Positions 1-6,049 are shown, numbered from the stretch's first letter. The stretch: 7,047 bases of DNA from an uncultured Litorilinea sp. (GCA_937922105.1 CAKZVN010000019.1:1-7047); one strand, 5' to 3'. Notes: generated from the sequence alone by a model not told the origin. Made by a program: numbers and translations.

Positions 1-2902
1 CAAAGAGCAGGGGAATGCGCGCCGCAATGGAGCCGCCGGCGGGGAGATCGCCGCGCAAAGCCGCCAGCCCGGCAAGGCGTCGCCGCTGCGCAGGGGTGAA
101 GGGACCGTCCCGCACAGCGTGGGCGAGTGCCACCCCGATTCCCTCCTGTGCGACGGTCGCGGCAAGCCACGCCAATCCGGTCGCGTCCGGGGCCGCTGGA
201 CCGCGCGCCAGGAGCGTCGCCGCTGCAACCGGGGCTGCCGGCCCGTCCAGCTGCAACAACGCCAACACGCTGCGAATCTCCCGATGCGCGCGCAACGGCG
301 CGCGGCCCACCACTTGATAGGGGATGCCGGAGCGCTCGAAGGCTTCTGCCAAGAGCGCGCTCTGCGCGTTGAGCCGGTAGAGCACGGCAAAGTCACCGAA
401 GCCGCGCGGGGGGCCGACGTCGCCCGCCACACGACCCGAATCCAGCGAGAAGTAGCTGGTGCCGCCTACTGCGCGCTCGATGCTGTGGACCACATACTCG
501 GCCTCGGCGCGGTCGGTGGGCGCCGTGTAGATGTCCACTTGCACGGCGTGACCGAAATCGGAGAGTAGACGAAGCGCGGCGCGATCGGGGTTGGCTGCGA
601 TCACCTGGCTTGCCGCGTCCAGCAACGCCTGGGGCGAGCGATAGCTGCGTTGCAGGCGCACGGTCTGCGCGCCGGGGAAATCCTCGCCAAAGCGGGCGAA
701 GTAGCGGTGGTCCGCGCCGCGAAAGCCGTAGATGGCTTGGTCGGGGTCGCCGATGGCGCAGACATTGGCCCCACCCGCAGCCAACAGGCGCAGCAATTCC
801 ACCTGCGCGGCGTTGACATCTTGGTACTCATCCACGGAGATAAAGCGAAGGCGCGCGTGCAGCTGCGCCGCAACCTGGGGATACTCACGCAGTAGCTGCG
901 ACGGCAGCCGCAGTAGATCGTCGAAGTCCACCATCTGCGCGGCGCGCAGGGCTGCGACATAGGCTTGGACCGTCGGCGCCAAGTCAGGGTCGGCGGCGGG
1001 GTCCTGGGCGCTGTTCTTGGCGGCGCTGATGGCGTCCAGCGCGGCGCGGGCGGCGCGCTCGCTCAGCGACGGCACGGCTTGGCGCAGCAGCAACAGGCTG
1101 TCATCGTCCGTAGCAATGCCAAAGTCGGGGGCCAAGCCCAACAAAGCTGCGTGCTCGCGCAACAACGCCGCGCCCAGGGCATGAAAGGTCCCCACGGTCA
1201 TGGCAGCGACCGCATCCTCGCCCACCAGCGCCGCCAACCGTTCGCGCATCTCCTCCGCGGCCTTGTTGGTGAAGGTGAGCGCGAGAATGGATGCCGGCGC
1301 GACGCCATGATGCGCCACCAAGTGGGCGATGCGCACGGTGAGCGTGCGTGTCTTGCCCGTGCCCGGCCCGGCGACGATGAGCAGGTTGCGGTCATGACAG
1401 GTGACCGCGGCGCGCTGGTCGTCGTTGAGGCGGGCGAGCCATTCGGCAAGGGCGGCGGTGCGCGGCGCAGGCTCGGCGACTGTCGCCGCGGCAAAAAGAG
1501 GGCCGAGGTCGGGCGCGGATGCCGGCGGCTGGGGCGCGGCCTGTGCCGCTGCGACTTGTGCCGGTGGCGCAGGTGGCGTAGCGCGGCGCGTCGTGGGTGT
1601 TGTCGGCGCAGGCTCGCCCAGCAAACCCAACTGGGGCGTCGTAGGCGGCGCAGCGCCAGGACCAAAGACCCGGATCACGCCATACTCGCCGTCATAGCCG
1701 CCCTGGGCAATGACTTCGCCGCGGCGGATGCGCGTGACCGCCTCGGCTAAGCGCGTCTCGCCGGTCGCCGCGATCTCTTCCGGCGGCGCGTCTAGGAGGA
1801 TGGTCAACTCCGGCCCCAGGCGAGCCAACAGCTTTTCCACCGTCTGGCGCACGCGCTGCGACCCTGCGCCCGTGCCCAAGACCTCGCCTACCACTTCGGG
1901 CAAGGGCACCAAGCTGGTATAGGGGTGAGTGCGCGGCGGTCTGCCGCCGGGCGGGCGGTCGGCGAGCGTCTCCACCCGGTGCATGACACCCACGGTGACT
2001 TCCTTGCCGCAGACAGGGCAACGCAGGTCATGGGCGAGTGTCTCCGCCGGCTCCCAGACAATGCCGCACTTGCGATGACCGTCCAGGTGATACTTGCCCT
2101 CCTCCGGGAAGAACTCCAGCGTACCGCCGAAGTGGGCCGGGTCGCCGCTGCGCAGCGCGTCGAAGAGCGCGTCGTAGCTCGGCTCGGTGGTGAAGACCGT
2201 CGCCTCGCGCGCCAGCTTCTGGGGTGAATGGGCGTCGGAGTTGGAGACCAGCGTGTAACGGTCCAGATTGGAGACCCGCCAGTTCATGGGCGGGTCGGAG
2301 GAAAGCCCCGTCTCCAGCGCGAAGATGTGGGGCGTCAAGTCCCCGAAGCATTGCTCCACCGTGTCGAAGCCGGACTTGGAGCCGAGCATGGAAAACCAGG
2401 GCGTCCAGATATGCGCGGGGATCAGCGCGCCGCGCAGGTCAATTTCCAACACGATCTCCAGCAAATCGCGCGAGTCCAAACCCAGGATGGGGCGCCCGTC
2501 GGCGCGGATGTTGCCGATGGTTTCCAGCCGCTGTTGCAGCGCGGCGACCGCCTCCAACGTGGGCAAGTAGACCATGTTGTGGACTTTCCGCACCGCGCCG
2601 TGACGCTTGTAGATGTTGCTGATTTCGCCGCCCAGCAAAAAACGCACCGGCCCACGACAGGCTGCGGGAACTTGTGCGGCGATTGCGTGCGCCAGGTCAT
2701 CGCGCAGCCGCAACAGTCCGTCTTCGGCAGGGATCAGCTTGGCGCGAATCTCCTCCAGCCAGCCTGGGTGCGCGATGTCGCCGGTGGCGACGATCTGCAC
2801 ACCCTTGAGTTGCGCCCAGCGCGCCAATTGCTCCAGCGTTAGATCAGAGCTGGTGGCACGCGAATAATGGGAGTGAATGTGCAGGTCGGCAATGAGGCGC
2901 AT
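1..2902 (-). CDS. Endonuclease Q-like nuclease fused to UvrD/PcrA-type DNA helicase (C-terminus cut off by the window)
   Basis: Predicted cytoplasmic DNA-repair protein; 967 codons are visible without a stop and the C-terminus lies beyond the left edge. Residues 1-413 match endonuclease Q, which nicks DNA 5' of deaminated bases and abasic sites. Visible are the PHP motif DLHIHSHYSRATS (H8, H10), GDIAHPGW (D42, H45), GGEIS (E93), PAHIWTPWFS (H164), LETG (E197), NSDAH (D223, H225), a Cys module (C279, C295, C298) and the family-like end GYDGEYGVIRVF. A Pro/Ala/Thr-rich linker spans about 414-482. The SF1 helicase follows: Q-motif NDDQRAAV (Q496), Walker A AGPGTGKT (511-518, K517), TFTNKAAEEM, DEYQD (691-695), GDPDQAIYGFRG (718-729) and QRSYRS (751-756). 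Motifs V and VI should lie outside the window. Start ATG is chosen because AAGGA sits 8 nt upstream and the PHP motif begins at residue 6. The domain calls are firm; coupled nicking and unwinding is inference. Confidence 0.93.
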   Translation of the reverse strand, partial: MRLIADLHIHSHYSRATSSDLTLEQLARWAQLKGVQIVATGDIAHPGWLEEIRAKLIPAEDGLLRLRDDLAHAIAAQVPAACRGPVRFLLGGEISNIYKRHGAVRKVHNMVYLPTLEAVAALQQRLETIGNIRADGRPILGLDSRDLLEIVLEIDLRGALIPAHIWTPWFSMLGSKSGFDTVEQCFGDLTPHIFALETGLSSDPPMNWRVSNLDRYTLVSNSDAHSPQKLAREATVFTTEPSYDALFDALRSGDPAHFGGTLEFFPEEGKYHLDGHRKCGIVWEPAETLAHDLRCPVCGKEVTVGVMHRVETLADRPPGGRPPRTHPYTSLVPLPEVVGEVLGTGAGSQRVRQTVEKLLARLGPELTILLDAPPEEIAATGETRLAEAVTRIRRGEVIAQGGYDGEYGVIRVFGPGAAPPTTPQLGLLGEPAPTTPTTRRATPPAPPAQVAAAQAAPQPPASAPDLGPLFAAATVAEPAPRTAALAEWLARLNDDQRAAVTCHDRNLLIVAGPGTGKTRTLTVRIAHLVAHHGVAPASILALTFTNKAAEEMRERLAALVGEDAVAAMTVGTFHALGAALLREHAALLGLAPDFGIATDDDSLLLLRQAVPSLSERAARAALDAISAAKNSAQDPAADPDLAPTVQAYVAALRAAQMVDFDDLLRLPSQLLREYPQVAAQLHARLRFISVDEYQDVNAAQVELLRLLAAGGANVCAIGDPDQAIYGFRGADHRYFARFGEDFPGAQTVRLQRSYRSPQALLDAASQVIAANPDRAALRLLSDFGHAVQVDIYTAPTDRAEAEYVVHSIERAVGGTSYFSLDSGRVAGDVGPPRGFGDFAVLYRLNAQSALLAEAFERSGIPYQVVGRAPLRAHREIRSVLALLQLDGPAAPVAAATLLARGPAAPDATGLAWLAATVAQEGIGVALAHAVRDGPFTPAQRRRLAGLAALRGDLPAGGSIAARIPLLF

Positions 2903-2910
2903 GACGCTCT

Positions 2911-2915
2911 TCCTT
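2911..2915 (-). promoter_or_regulatory. Ribosome binding site of the EndoQ-UvrD fusion gene
   Basis: Minus-strand AAGGA (within AAGGAAGA) lies 8 nt before the ATG whose protein begins directly with the PHP strand MRLIADLHIH. It supports this start over internal ones. Confidence 0.7.
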
Positions 2916-2932
2916 GGCCCAAACGCGGTCGG

Positions 2933-2938
2933 CTTATA
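2933..2938 (-). promoter_or_regulatory. Candidate extended -10 box for the EndoQ-UvrD fusion gene
   Basis: The minus strand reads TGGTATAAG: a TATAAG hexamer (5 of 6 matches to TATAAT) preceded by a TGn extension. It would start transcription about 20-25 nt before the ATG. No convincing -35 box is seen at 16-18 nt, which is tolerated by extended -10 promoters. No experimental support; sequence resemblance only. Confidence 0.35.
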
Positions 2939-2975
2939 CCATACCGCCGGGACGCCGTAGGCGCAAATGAGATGG

Positions 2976-2993
2976 GCGCGGACTCAACCGCGC
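2976..2993. repeat. 18-bp inverted repeat, operator-like (GCGCGG-N6-CCGCGC)
   Basis: Perfect 6-bp arms flank the spacer ACTCAA in the spacer between the divergent repair and dioxygenase genes. The layout and centre resemble the repeat at 4737-4754 (GG..TCAACC in both). A regulator binding site is one possibility; GC-rich arms make a chance match plausible. Confidence 0.35.
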
Positions 2994-3020
2994 TCAATGG
3001 ACGGCGGGTAACAGAGTATG

Positions 3021-3034
3021 GCGCGGCGCCGCGC
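3021..3034. repeat. 14-bp perfect palindrome upstream of the dioxygenase gene
   Basis: GCGCGGCGCCGCGC equals its own reverse complement and ends 63 nt before the dioxygenase start codon. It could be a dimeric regulator site, but it contains only G and C, so chance in a GC-rich genome is a real alternative. Confidence 0.3.
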
Positions 3035-3086
3035 GACACTGGGCATACTGCGAAGTTGGTGCCGGGGGAATCTTTCCCGCCTATTT

Positions 3087-3092
3087 AGGAGG
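3087..3092 (+). promoter_or_regulatory. Strong ribosome binding site of the dioxygenase gene
   Basis: AGGAGG lies 5 nt before the ATG. It fixes the start of the dioxygenase, so the twin-arginine and lipobox segment really is part of the protein. Confidence 0.8.
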
Positions 3093-3097
3093 ACCGT

Positions 3098-3763
3098 ATG
3101 TCTGAACAATCGCTTGCGCGACGTGCGCTGCTGCGCGCGGCCTGGGCACTGCCCACCGGCGCACTGTTGGCGGCGTGTGTGCCGGTGGCGCCGCCGGCTG
3201 CCGAACCGGCTCCCGCAGTGGAGCCGCCCGCGCCTGCGCTTGCCGACCAAGCGCCGTCGGCACAAGCCCTGTTGGCCCCCACCCCCGCCTGTGACGACGA
3301 CGATGAGCCGACCCGCCCCCAAACCGCGGGGCCGTTCTATACGCCCAATACGCCCCAGCGCACCAACTTGCGCGAGCCGGGCATGGTCGGCACACCGCTG
3401 CGCGTCGAGGGCTTTGTGTTGACCACCGCGTGCGCGCCGGTCGCGGGGGCGCTGCTGGATTTCTGGCAGTGCGACGATGCCGGGGTCTACGATAACCGCG
3501 GCTTCCGCCTGCGCGGCCATCAATTCACCGACGACCAGGGCCGCTATCTGTTGGAGACCATCGTGCCCGGTCTCTATCCGGGCCGCACGCGGCACATCCA
3601 TGTGCGCGTGCAGCCCGCATATGGCTCTATCTTGACCACACAGCTCTATTTCCCAGACGAACCGGCTAACGCGCGCGACGCCATCTTCCATCCCTCGCTG
3701 CTCATGCAAACCCTGACCGACAGCCAGGGGATGGTGGCGAACTTCAACTTTGTGTTAGCGTAG
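3098..3763 (+). CDS. Intradiol ring-cleavage dioxygenase, Tat-type lipoprotein
   Basis: Non-haem Fe(III) enzyme of the protocatechuate 3,4-/catechol 1,2-dioxygenase family, which opens catechol rings between the two hydroxyls. The 221-residue protein starts with a signal: R8-R9 followed by ALLRAAWALPTGALL, then lipobox L-A-A-C with C27 as lipidation site. This predicts export, probably by Tat, and anchoring outside the membrane. Residues 28-64 are an Ala/Pro-rich tether, followed by an acidic patch CDDDDE (65-70). The catalytic domain runs from TRPQTAGPFY (72-81) to the end. All four iron ligands expected for the family are visible: Y131 (in DAGVYDN), Y160 (in PGLYPG), H166 and H168 (in RTRHIHVR). 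The substrate is unknown. Most studied relatives are cytoplasmic, so the location is unusual. The gene stands alone on its strand, with its 3' end overlapping the convergent epimerase gene. Confidence 0.93.
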   Translation: MSEQSLARRALLRAAWALPTGALLAACVPVAPPAAEPAPAVEPPAPALADQAPSAQALLAPTPACDDDDEPTRPQTAGPFYTPNTPQRTNLREPGMVGTPLRVEGFVLTTACAPVAGALLDFWQCDDAGVYDNRGFRLRGHQFTDDQGRYLLETIVPGLYPGRTRHIHVRVQPAYGSILTTQLYFPDEPANARDAIFHPSLLMQTLTDSQGMVANFNFVLA

Positions 3764-4589
3764 CCGTCTGCCCGCGCCAAGAATAGCGCGGCTGCCAGCC
3801 GAGCACCGCCTTGGCGCGGCGGTTGTCCAAGAGGGCGCGGAAGGGATCGGCGTCGAATTCCGGCCCGCCGCGCCAGGGCACATCGGGATGCACCCATGCT
3901 GCCATCTCGCGGCTGGGCCGCGTCGCCGCAATGTCATCGGCACAGAGGTTGAGGGTGACGTGGCCTGGGTTGGGGCAAGTGAGCGCCAAGACCGCAGCGG
4001 CGGCAACATCGCGCACGTCGCAGAACGCGCCATATTCCCAGATGGGCGTGCGTTGCGCGTCCTCGTCGGCTTGCCAAGCAGCCAGGGCCTTGGCATAGCG
4101 GTCCGGGAACCAGACTGCGGGCGGACGCAGGCAGATGGTGGGGATGCCGGTAACGCCGGTGAAATAGCGGCACAGGTCTTCGCCCAAACGCTTGGAGATG
4201 CCATAGGGCGAGACTGGACGCGGCGGGTGGTCGTCGTCAATGGGGAGGTAGTCGGGCGCGGCATGGCCCATGAAGACGCCCATCGCGTTGACGCTGGAGA
4301 AGCTCACCACACGCTGCGCGCCTGCGGCTTGGGCCGCCATGAGCACATGCCACGTGCCCATCACCCCCACGGCCATGATATCGTCGTCGCTCTCGCCGGG
4401 CCGGCCCAAAAGCGCGGCGGTGTGGATCACCGCGTCGCAGCCCCGCGCAGCCGCGCGCACCGCTGCGCCGTCCATGATGTCGTGACCGTCGGCGCGGTCG
4501 AAGCCGATGACCGTGTGCCCTGCCTCCTCCAGTTGTGCCTGCAAAACTTGCCCGATCCGTCCTTTGTTGCCTGTGACGAAGACGTTCAT
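3744..4589 (-). CDS. NAD(P)-dependent epimerase/dehydratase family protein (extended-type SDR)
   Basis: A 281-residue Rossmann-fold oxidoreductase acting on an unidentified, probably sugar-derived or nucleotide-sugar substrate in the cytoplasm. The N-terminus MNVFVTGNKGRIG holds the GxxGxxG dinucleotide loop (G7, G10, G13). D31 at the end of the second strand (GFDRAD) suggests preference for NAD over NADP. VIHTAAL (55-60) is the usual fourth-strand motif. The catalytic set is SFSSVNAMG (S98/S99 region) with Y129 and K133 in SPYGISK. LRPPAVW (154-160) and FCDVRDVAAA (189-198) are typical of the family. At 281 residues it is shorter than most sugar-nucleotide epimerases and near the size of uronate dehydrogenases, but identity is too uncertain to name it. 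AGAGGAA lies 9 nt before the ATG. Its last 20 bases overlap the end of the dioxygenase gene. Confidence 0.9.
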   Translation of the reverse strand: MNVFVTGNKGRIGQVLQAQLEEAGHTVIGFDRADGHDIMDGAAVRAAARGCDAVIHTAALLGRPGESDDDIMAVGVMGTWHVLMAAQAAGAQRVVSFSSVNAMGVFMGHAAPDYLPIDDDHPPRPVSPYGISKRLGEDLCRYFTGVTGIPTICLRPPAVWFPDRYAKALAAWQADEDAQRTPIWEYGAFCDVRDVAAAAVLALTCPNPGHVTLNLCADDIAATRPSREMAAWVHPDVPWRGGPEFDADPFRALLDNRRAKAVLGWQPRYSWRGQTATLTQS

Positions 4590-4598
4590 CCCGTCCGG

Positions 4599-4605
4599 TT
4601 CCTCT
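4599..4605 (-). promoter_or_regulatory. Ribosome binding site of the epimerase gene
   Basis: Minus-strand AGAGGAA lies 9 nt upstream of the ATG that begins the Rossmann strand MNVFVTG, supporting that start. Confidence 0.6.
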
Positions 4606-4622
4606 GCTCTAGGGTTGCTCTA
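4605..4622. repeat. Short direct repeat TGCTCTA x2, one helical turn apart
   Basis: TGCTCTA occurs at 4605-4611 and again at 4616-4622 (11-bp period) just upstream of, and touching, the epimerase ribosome binding site. It may be a regulator site in the 5' leader, or chance. Confidence 0.3.
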
Positions 4623-4731
4623 AGATTCTCTGGTGCTTGCCGGATAATGCAGGCGGGCGCACGCAAGCTGCACGCCCTTGCCGTGAGATTGGCCAAACAA
4701 AGCGGAACAAAACGCCCGCTCTCTAAGTCTT

Positions 4732-4737
4732 ATTGTA
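4732..4737 (-). promoter_or_regulatory. Candidate -10 box (TACAAT) for the epimerase gene
   Basis: The minus strand reads TACAAT, 5 of 6 matches to TATAAT, about 145 nt before the epimerase ATG. The -35 position is weak (TGCCGG at 17 nt spacing). The 18-bp inverted repeat lies immediately upstream, in what would be the promoter spacer, so a protein bound there would be expected to repress. Resemblance only. Confidence 0.35.
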
Positions 4738-4754
4738 CATGGCTTCAACCATGT
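4737..4754. repeat. 18-bp inverted repeat, operator-like (ACATGG-N6-CCATGT)
   Basis: Perfect 6-bp arms around CTTCAA in the spacer between the divergent epimerase and SDR genes. It lies next to the candidate minus-strand -10 box and is the best operator candidate in the window because its arms are not pure GC. A small RNA hairpin is a less likely reading, since no T-run follows. Confidence 0.45.
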
Positions 4755-4767
4755 CCGGCATTGTCCG
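4752..4767. repeat. Direct repeat TGTCCG x2 with 10-bp period
   Basis: TGTCCG at 4752-4757 and 4762-4767, exactly one DNA turn apart and overlapping the right arm of the inverted repeat. It may be part of a composite regulator site, or chance. Confidence 0.3.
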
Positions 4768-4862
4768 CGCATGCCGAATGGCGACACGCGGTCGGCAGCA
4801 CCGGCGTGCATCGCCGATTGCAGGCGCACGGGGACGTACCACCCACCCAACAACCTGAGACG

Positions 4863-4868
4863 AGGAGG
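4863..4868 (+). promoter_or_regulatory. Strong ribosome binding site of the DHRS1-like SDR gene
   Basis: AGGAGG within a GAGGAGGAAGGG run, 5 nt before the ATG. It supports the MQPLRGKIAVV start. Confidence 0.8.
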
Positions 4869-4873
4869 AAGGG

Positions 4874-5761
4874 ATGCAACCGTTACGAGGAAAAATTGCC
4901 GTGGTTGCCGGGGCGACGCGCGGCGCAGGCCGCGGCATTGCGTGCATGTTAGGTGAAGCAGGGGCCACGGTCTATTGCAGCGGGCGCAGTGTGCGCGGCA
5001 ACCTGGCTTCCGGCGCAAGCAGGCCGGAGACCATTGACGAGACCGCGGAGATGGTGACGGCGTATGGCGGCGTGGGTATCCCAGTGCGCACGGACCACAG
5101 CGTGCCCGACCAGGTGGCCGCGCTCTTTGCCCGCGTACAGGCCGAGCAGGGCCGGTTGGATATCCTGGTCAATGACATCTGGGGCGGCGACGAATTGACC
5201 GAGTGGGGCAAGCCCTTTTGGGAATTGGACTTGGACAAGGTGCTGCTCATGCAGGCGCGCGCGGTGCATACGCACTTGATCACCAGTCGCTTCGGCGTAC
5301 CGCTGCTGGTGGCCCAGGGCAGCGGGCTGGTGGTGGAGATCACCGACGGCGACCAACCGACCTATCGCGGCAACTTGCCCTATGACTTGGCCAAGGCAGC
5401 GGTGATCCGGCTGGCCTTCGGCATGGCGGAGGAGCTGCGTCCGCACAACGTGACCGCGCTGGCGGTGTCGCCCGGTTTCTTGCGCTCGGAATTCATGCTG
5501 GAACTCTTTGGCGTGACCGAGGCCAATTGGCGCGACGGCGCGACAGTCGAACCGCACTTTATCGCCTCGGAAACGCCCTACTTTGTGGGCCGCGCCGTGG
5601 CGGCGCTGGCCGCGGACCCCAACGTCGCGGCCAAGAGCGGCGGCGTCTATGGTTCGTGGACGCTCTCCGACGAGTACGGTTTCAGCGACATAGACGGCAA
5701 CCGCCCTCACTGGGGCCGCTATTACGCCGCCGTTCTGGCAGGCCGGCAGGACCACGCATAG
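4874..5761 (+). CDS. SDR family NAD(P)-dependent oxidoreductase, DHRS1-like
   Basis: Classical-type short-chain dehydrogenase/reductase of 295 residues, cytoplasmic, catalysing an NAD(P)H-linked carbonyl/alcohol reaction on an unknown substrate. The cofactor loop is GATRGAGRG (G13, G17, G19). The segment GRGIACMLGEAGATVYCSGRS resembles the DHRS1 branch, and R38 after the second strand would favour NADP. LVNDIWGG (98-105) replaces the usual NNAG motif. Catalytic Y170 and K174 are in YDLAKAA. The position 13 residues before Tyr, normally Ser, is T157 in VEITDGD; Thr may substitute, and I believe this variant recurs in relatives, but I cannot check. SPGFLRSEF (199-207) is the usual P-G loop after the sixth strand. 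The C-terminus (260-295) is longer than in minimal SDRs. It is transcribed divergently from the epimerase and followed by a strong hairpin, so it is probably a single-gene unit. Confidence 0.92.
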   Translation: MQPLRGKIAVVAGATRGAGRGIACMLGEAGATVYCSGRSVRGNLASGASRPETIDETAEMVTAYGGVGIPVRTDHSVPDQVAALFARVQAEQGRLDILVNDIWGGDELTEWGKPFWELDLDKVLLMQARAVHTHLITSRFGVPLLVAQGSGLVVEITDGDQPTYRGNLPYDLAKAAVIRLAFGMAEELRPHNVTALAVSPGFLRSEFMLELFGVTEANWRDGATVEPHFIASETPYFVGRAVAALAADPNVAAKSGGVYGSWTLSDEYGFSDIDGNRPHWGRYYAAVLAGRQDHA

Positions 5762-5779
5762 TTTGTTGTAGACAGTTTC

Positions 5780-5823
5780 CCGGCGGGTAGGGTCGAATTC
5801 GTAGCGACCCCACCCGTCGGTTT
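5780..5823 (+). terminator. Probable intrinsic terminator after the SDR gene
   Basis: A 16-position stem (5780-5795 with 5805-5820) has one A-C mismatch and one G-U pair, a 9-nt loop AATTCGTAG, and starts 18 nt after the SDR stop codon. Only three Ts follow (5821-5823), so the U-tract is weak. Outer TTGTTG (5763-5768) and CAACAA (5828-5833) could extend pairing. It may instead be an mRNA 3'-end stabiliser. Confidence 0.55.
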
Positions 5824-5850
5824 CGCCAACAACAACGCCCCCGCTATAAT
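5822..5850 (+). promoter_or_regulatory. Promoter candidate for the aldolase-dehydrogenase operon
   Basis: A perfect TATAAT at 5845-5850 lies 17 nt after TTCGCC (5822-5827), a poor -35 box (TT is the useful match). Transcription would start near 5857 and leave a leader of about 190 nt before the aldolase ATG. It abuts the hairpin terminator of the preceding gene, a compact terminator-promoter junction. Confidence 0.55.
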
Positions 5851-5856
5851 GCCCCA

Positions 5857-6049
5857 ATCGGCGCCGCGCACGCGGTTTGAGCCGTCGAGGCCCACTGTCC
5901 CGGCGCGCCGCAACGAGTATCCACAGCGTCACCCCACCTGGTCATCCACCATCACCGATGGCGATTTCCCATCATCACCATCCATCATTATCATCATTTA
6001 CCGTCATCACCCGTTGTCACACCGCCACCCGTAGAAACGAGGAACGTAC
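5857..6049 (+). other. Long C-rich, G-poor leader before the aldolase gene, with CAT-rich low-complexity tract
   Basis: This is non-coding by my reading. In 5931-6030 I count 43 C against 10 G, and 5964-6002 contains no G at all. Ten CAT triplets fall between 5943 and 6007. C over G excess of this kind is the hallmark of Rho loading (rut) sites and also keeps RNA unstructured for ribosome loading. A 10-bp palindrome CGGCGCGCCG is at 5901-5910. No known riboswitch or T-box pattern was recognised. Confidence 0.45.
6039..6044 (+). promoter_or_regulatory. Ribosome binding site of the aldolase gene
   Basis: GAGGAA lies 5 nt before the ATG and is purine-rich against the C-rich leader. It supports the MRVNSAKAKM start. 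Confidence 0.65.

Noticed and set aside
965..1750. 261-codon plus-strand open frame inside the helicase region
   Set aside because: It is opposite the Walker A and linker part of the fusion, and its Arg/Gly/Gln-rich composition is typical of antisense frames in GC-rich coding DNA.
2984..3709. 241-codon minus-strand open frame opposite the dioxygenase gene
   Set aside because: It has no motifs, and the plus strand carries a strong ribosome binding site and all four iron ligands.
4643..4648. GATAAT as a plus-strand -10 box for the SDR gene
   Set aside because: TTGCTC, the nearest -35 candidate, is 22 nt away, and the leader would exceed 220 nt. Too weak to list.
4655..4680. GGGCG/CGCCC arms as a hairpin upstream of the SDR gene
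   Set aside because: Only five base pairs with a long loop, expected often by chance in this composition.
3888..4952. 354-codon plus-strand open frame across the epimerase gene and spacer
   Set aside because: It has no recognisable domain and lies opposite a gene with cofactor and YxxxK motifs. It also runs into the next real gene in another frame.
4949..5932. 327-codon open frame opposite the DHRS1-like SDR gene
   Set aside because: Its product is low-complexity Arg/Gly/His-rich without family motifs, while the plus strand encodes a clear SDR. It is a GC-driven antisense shadow.
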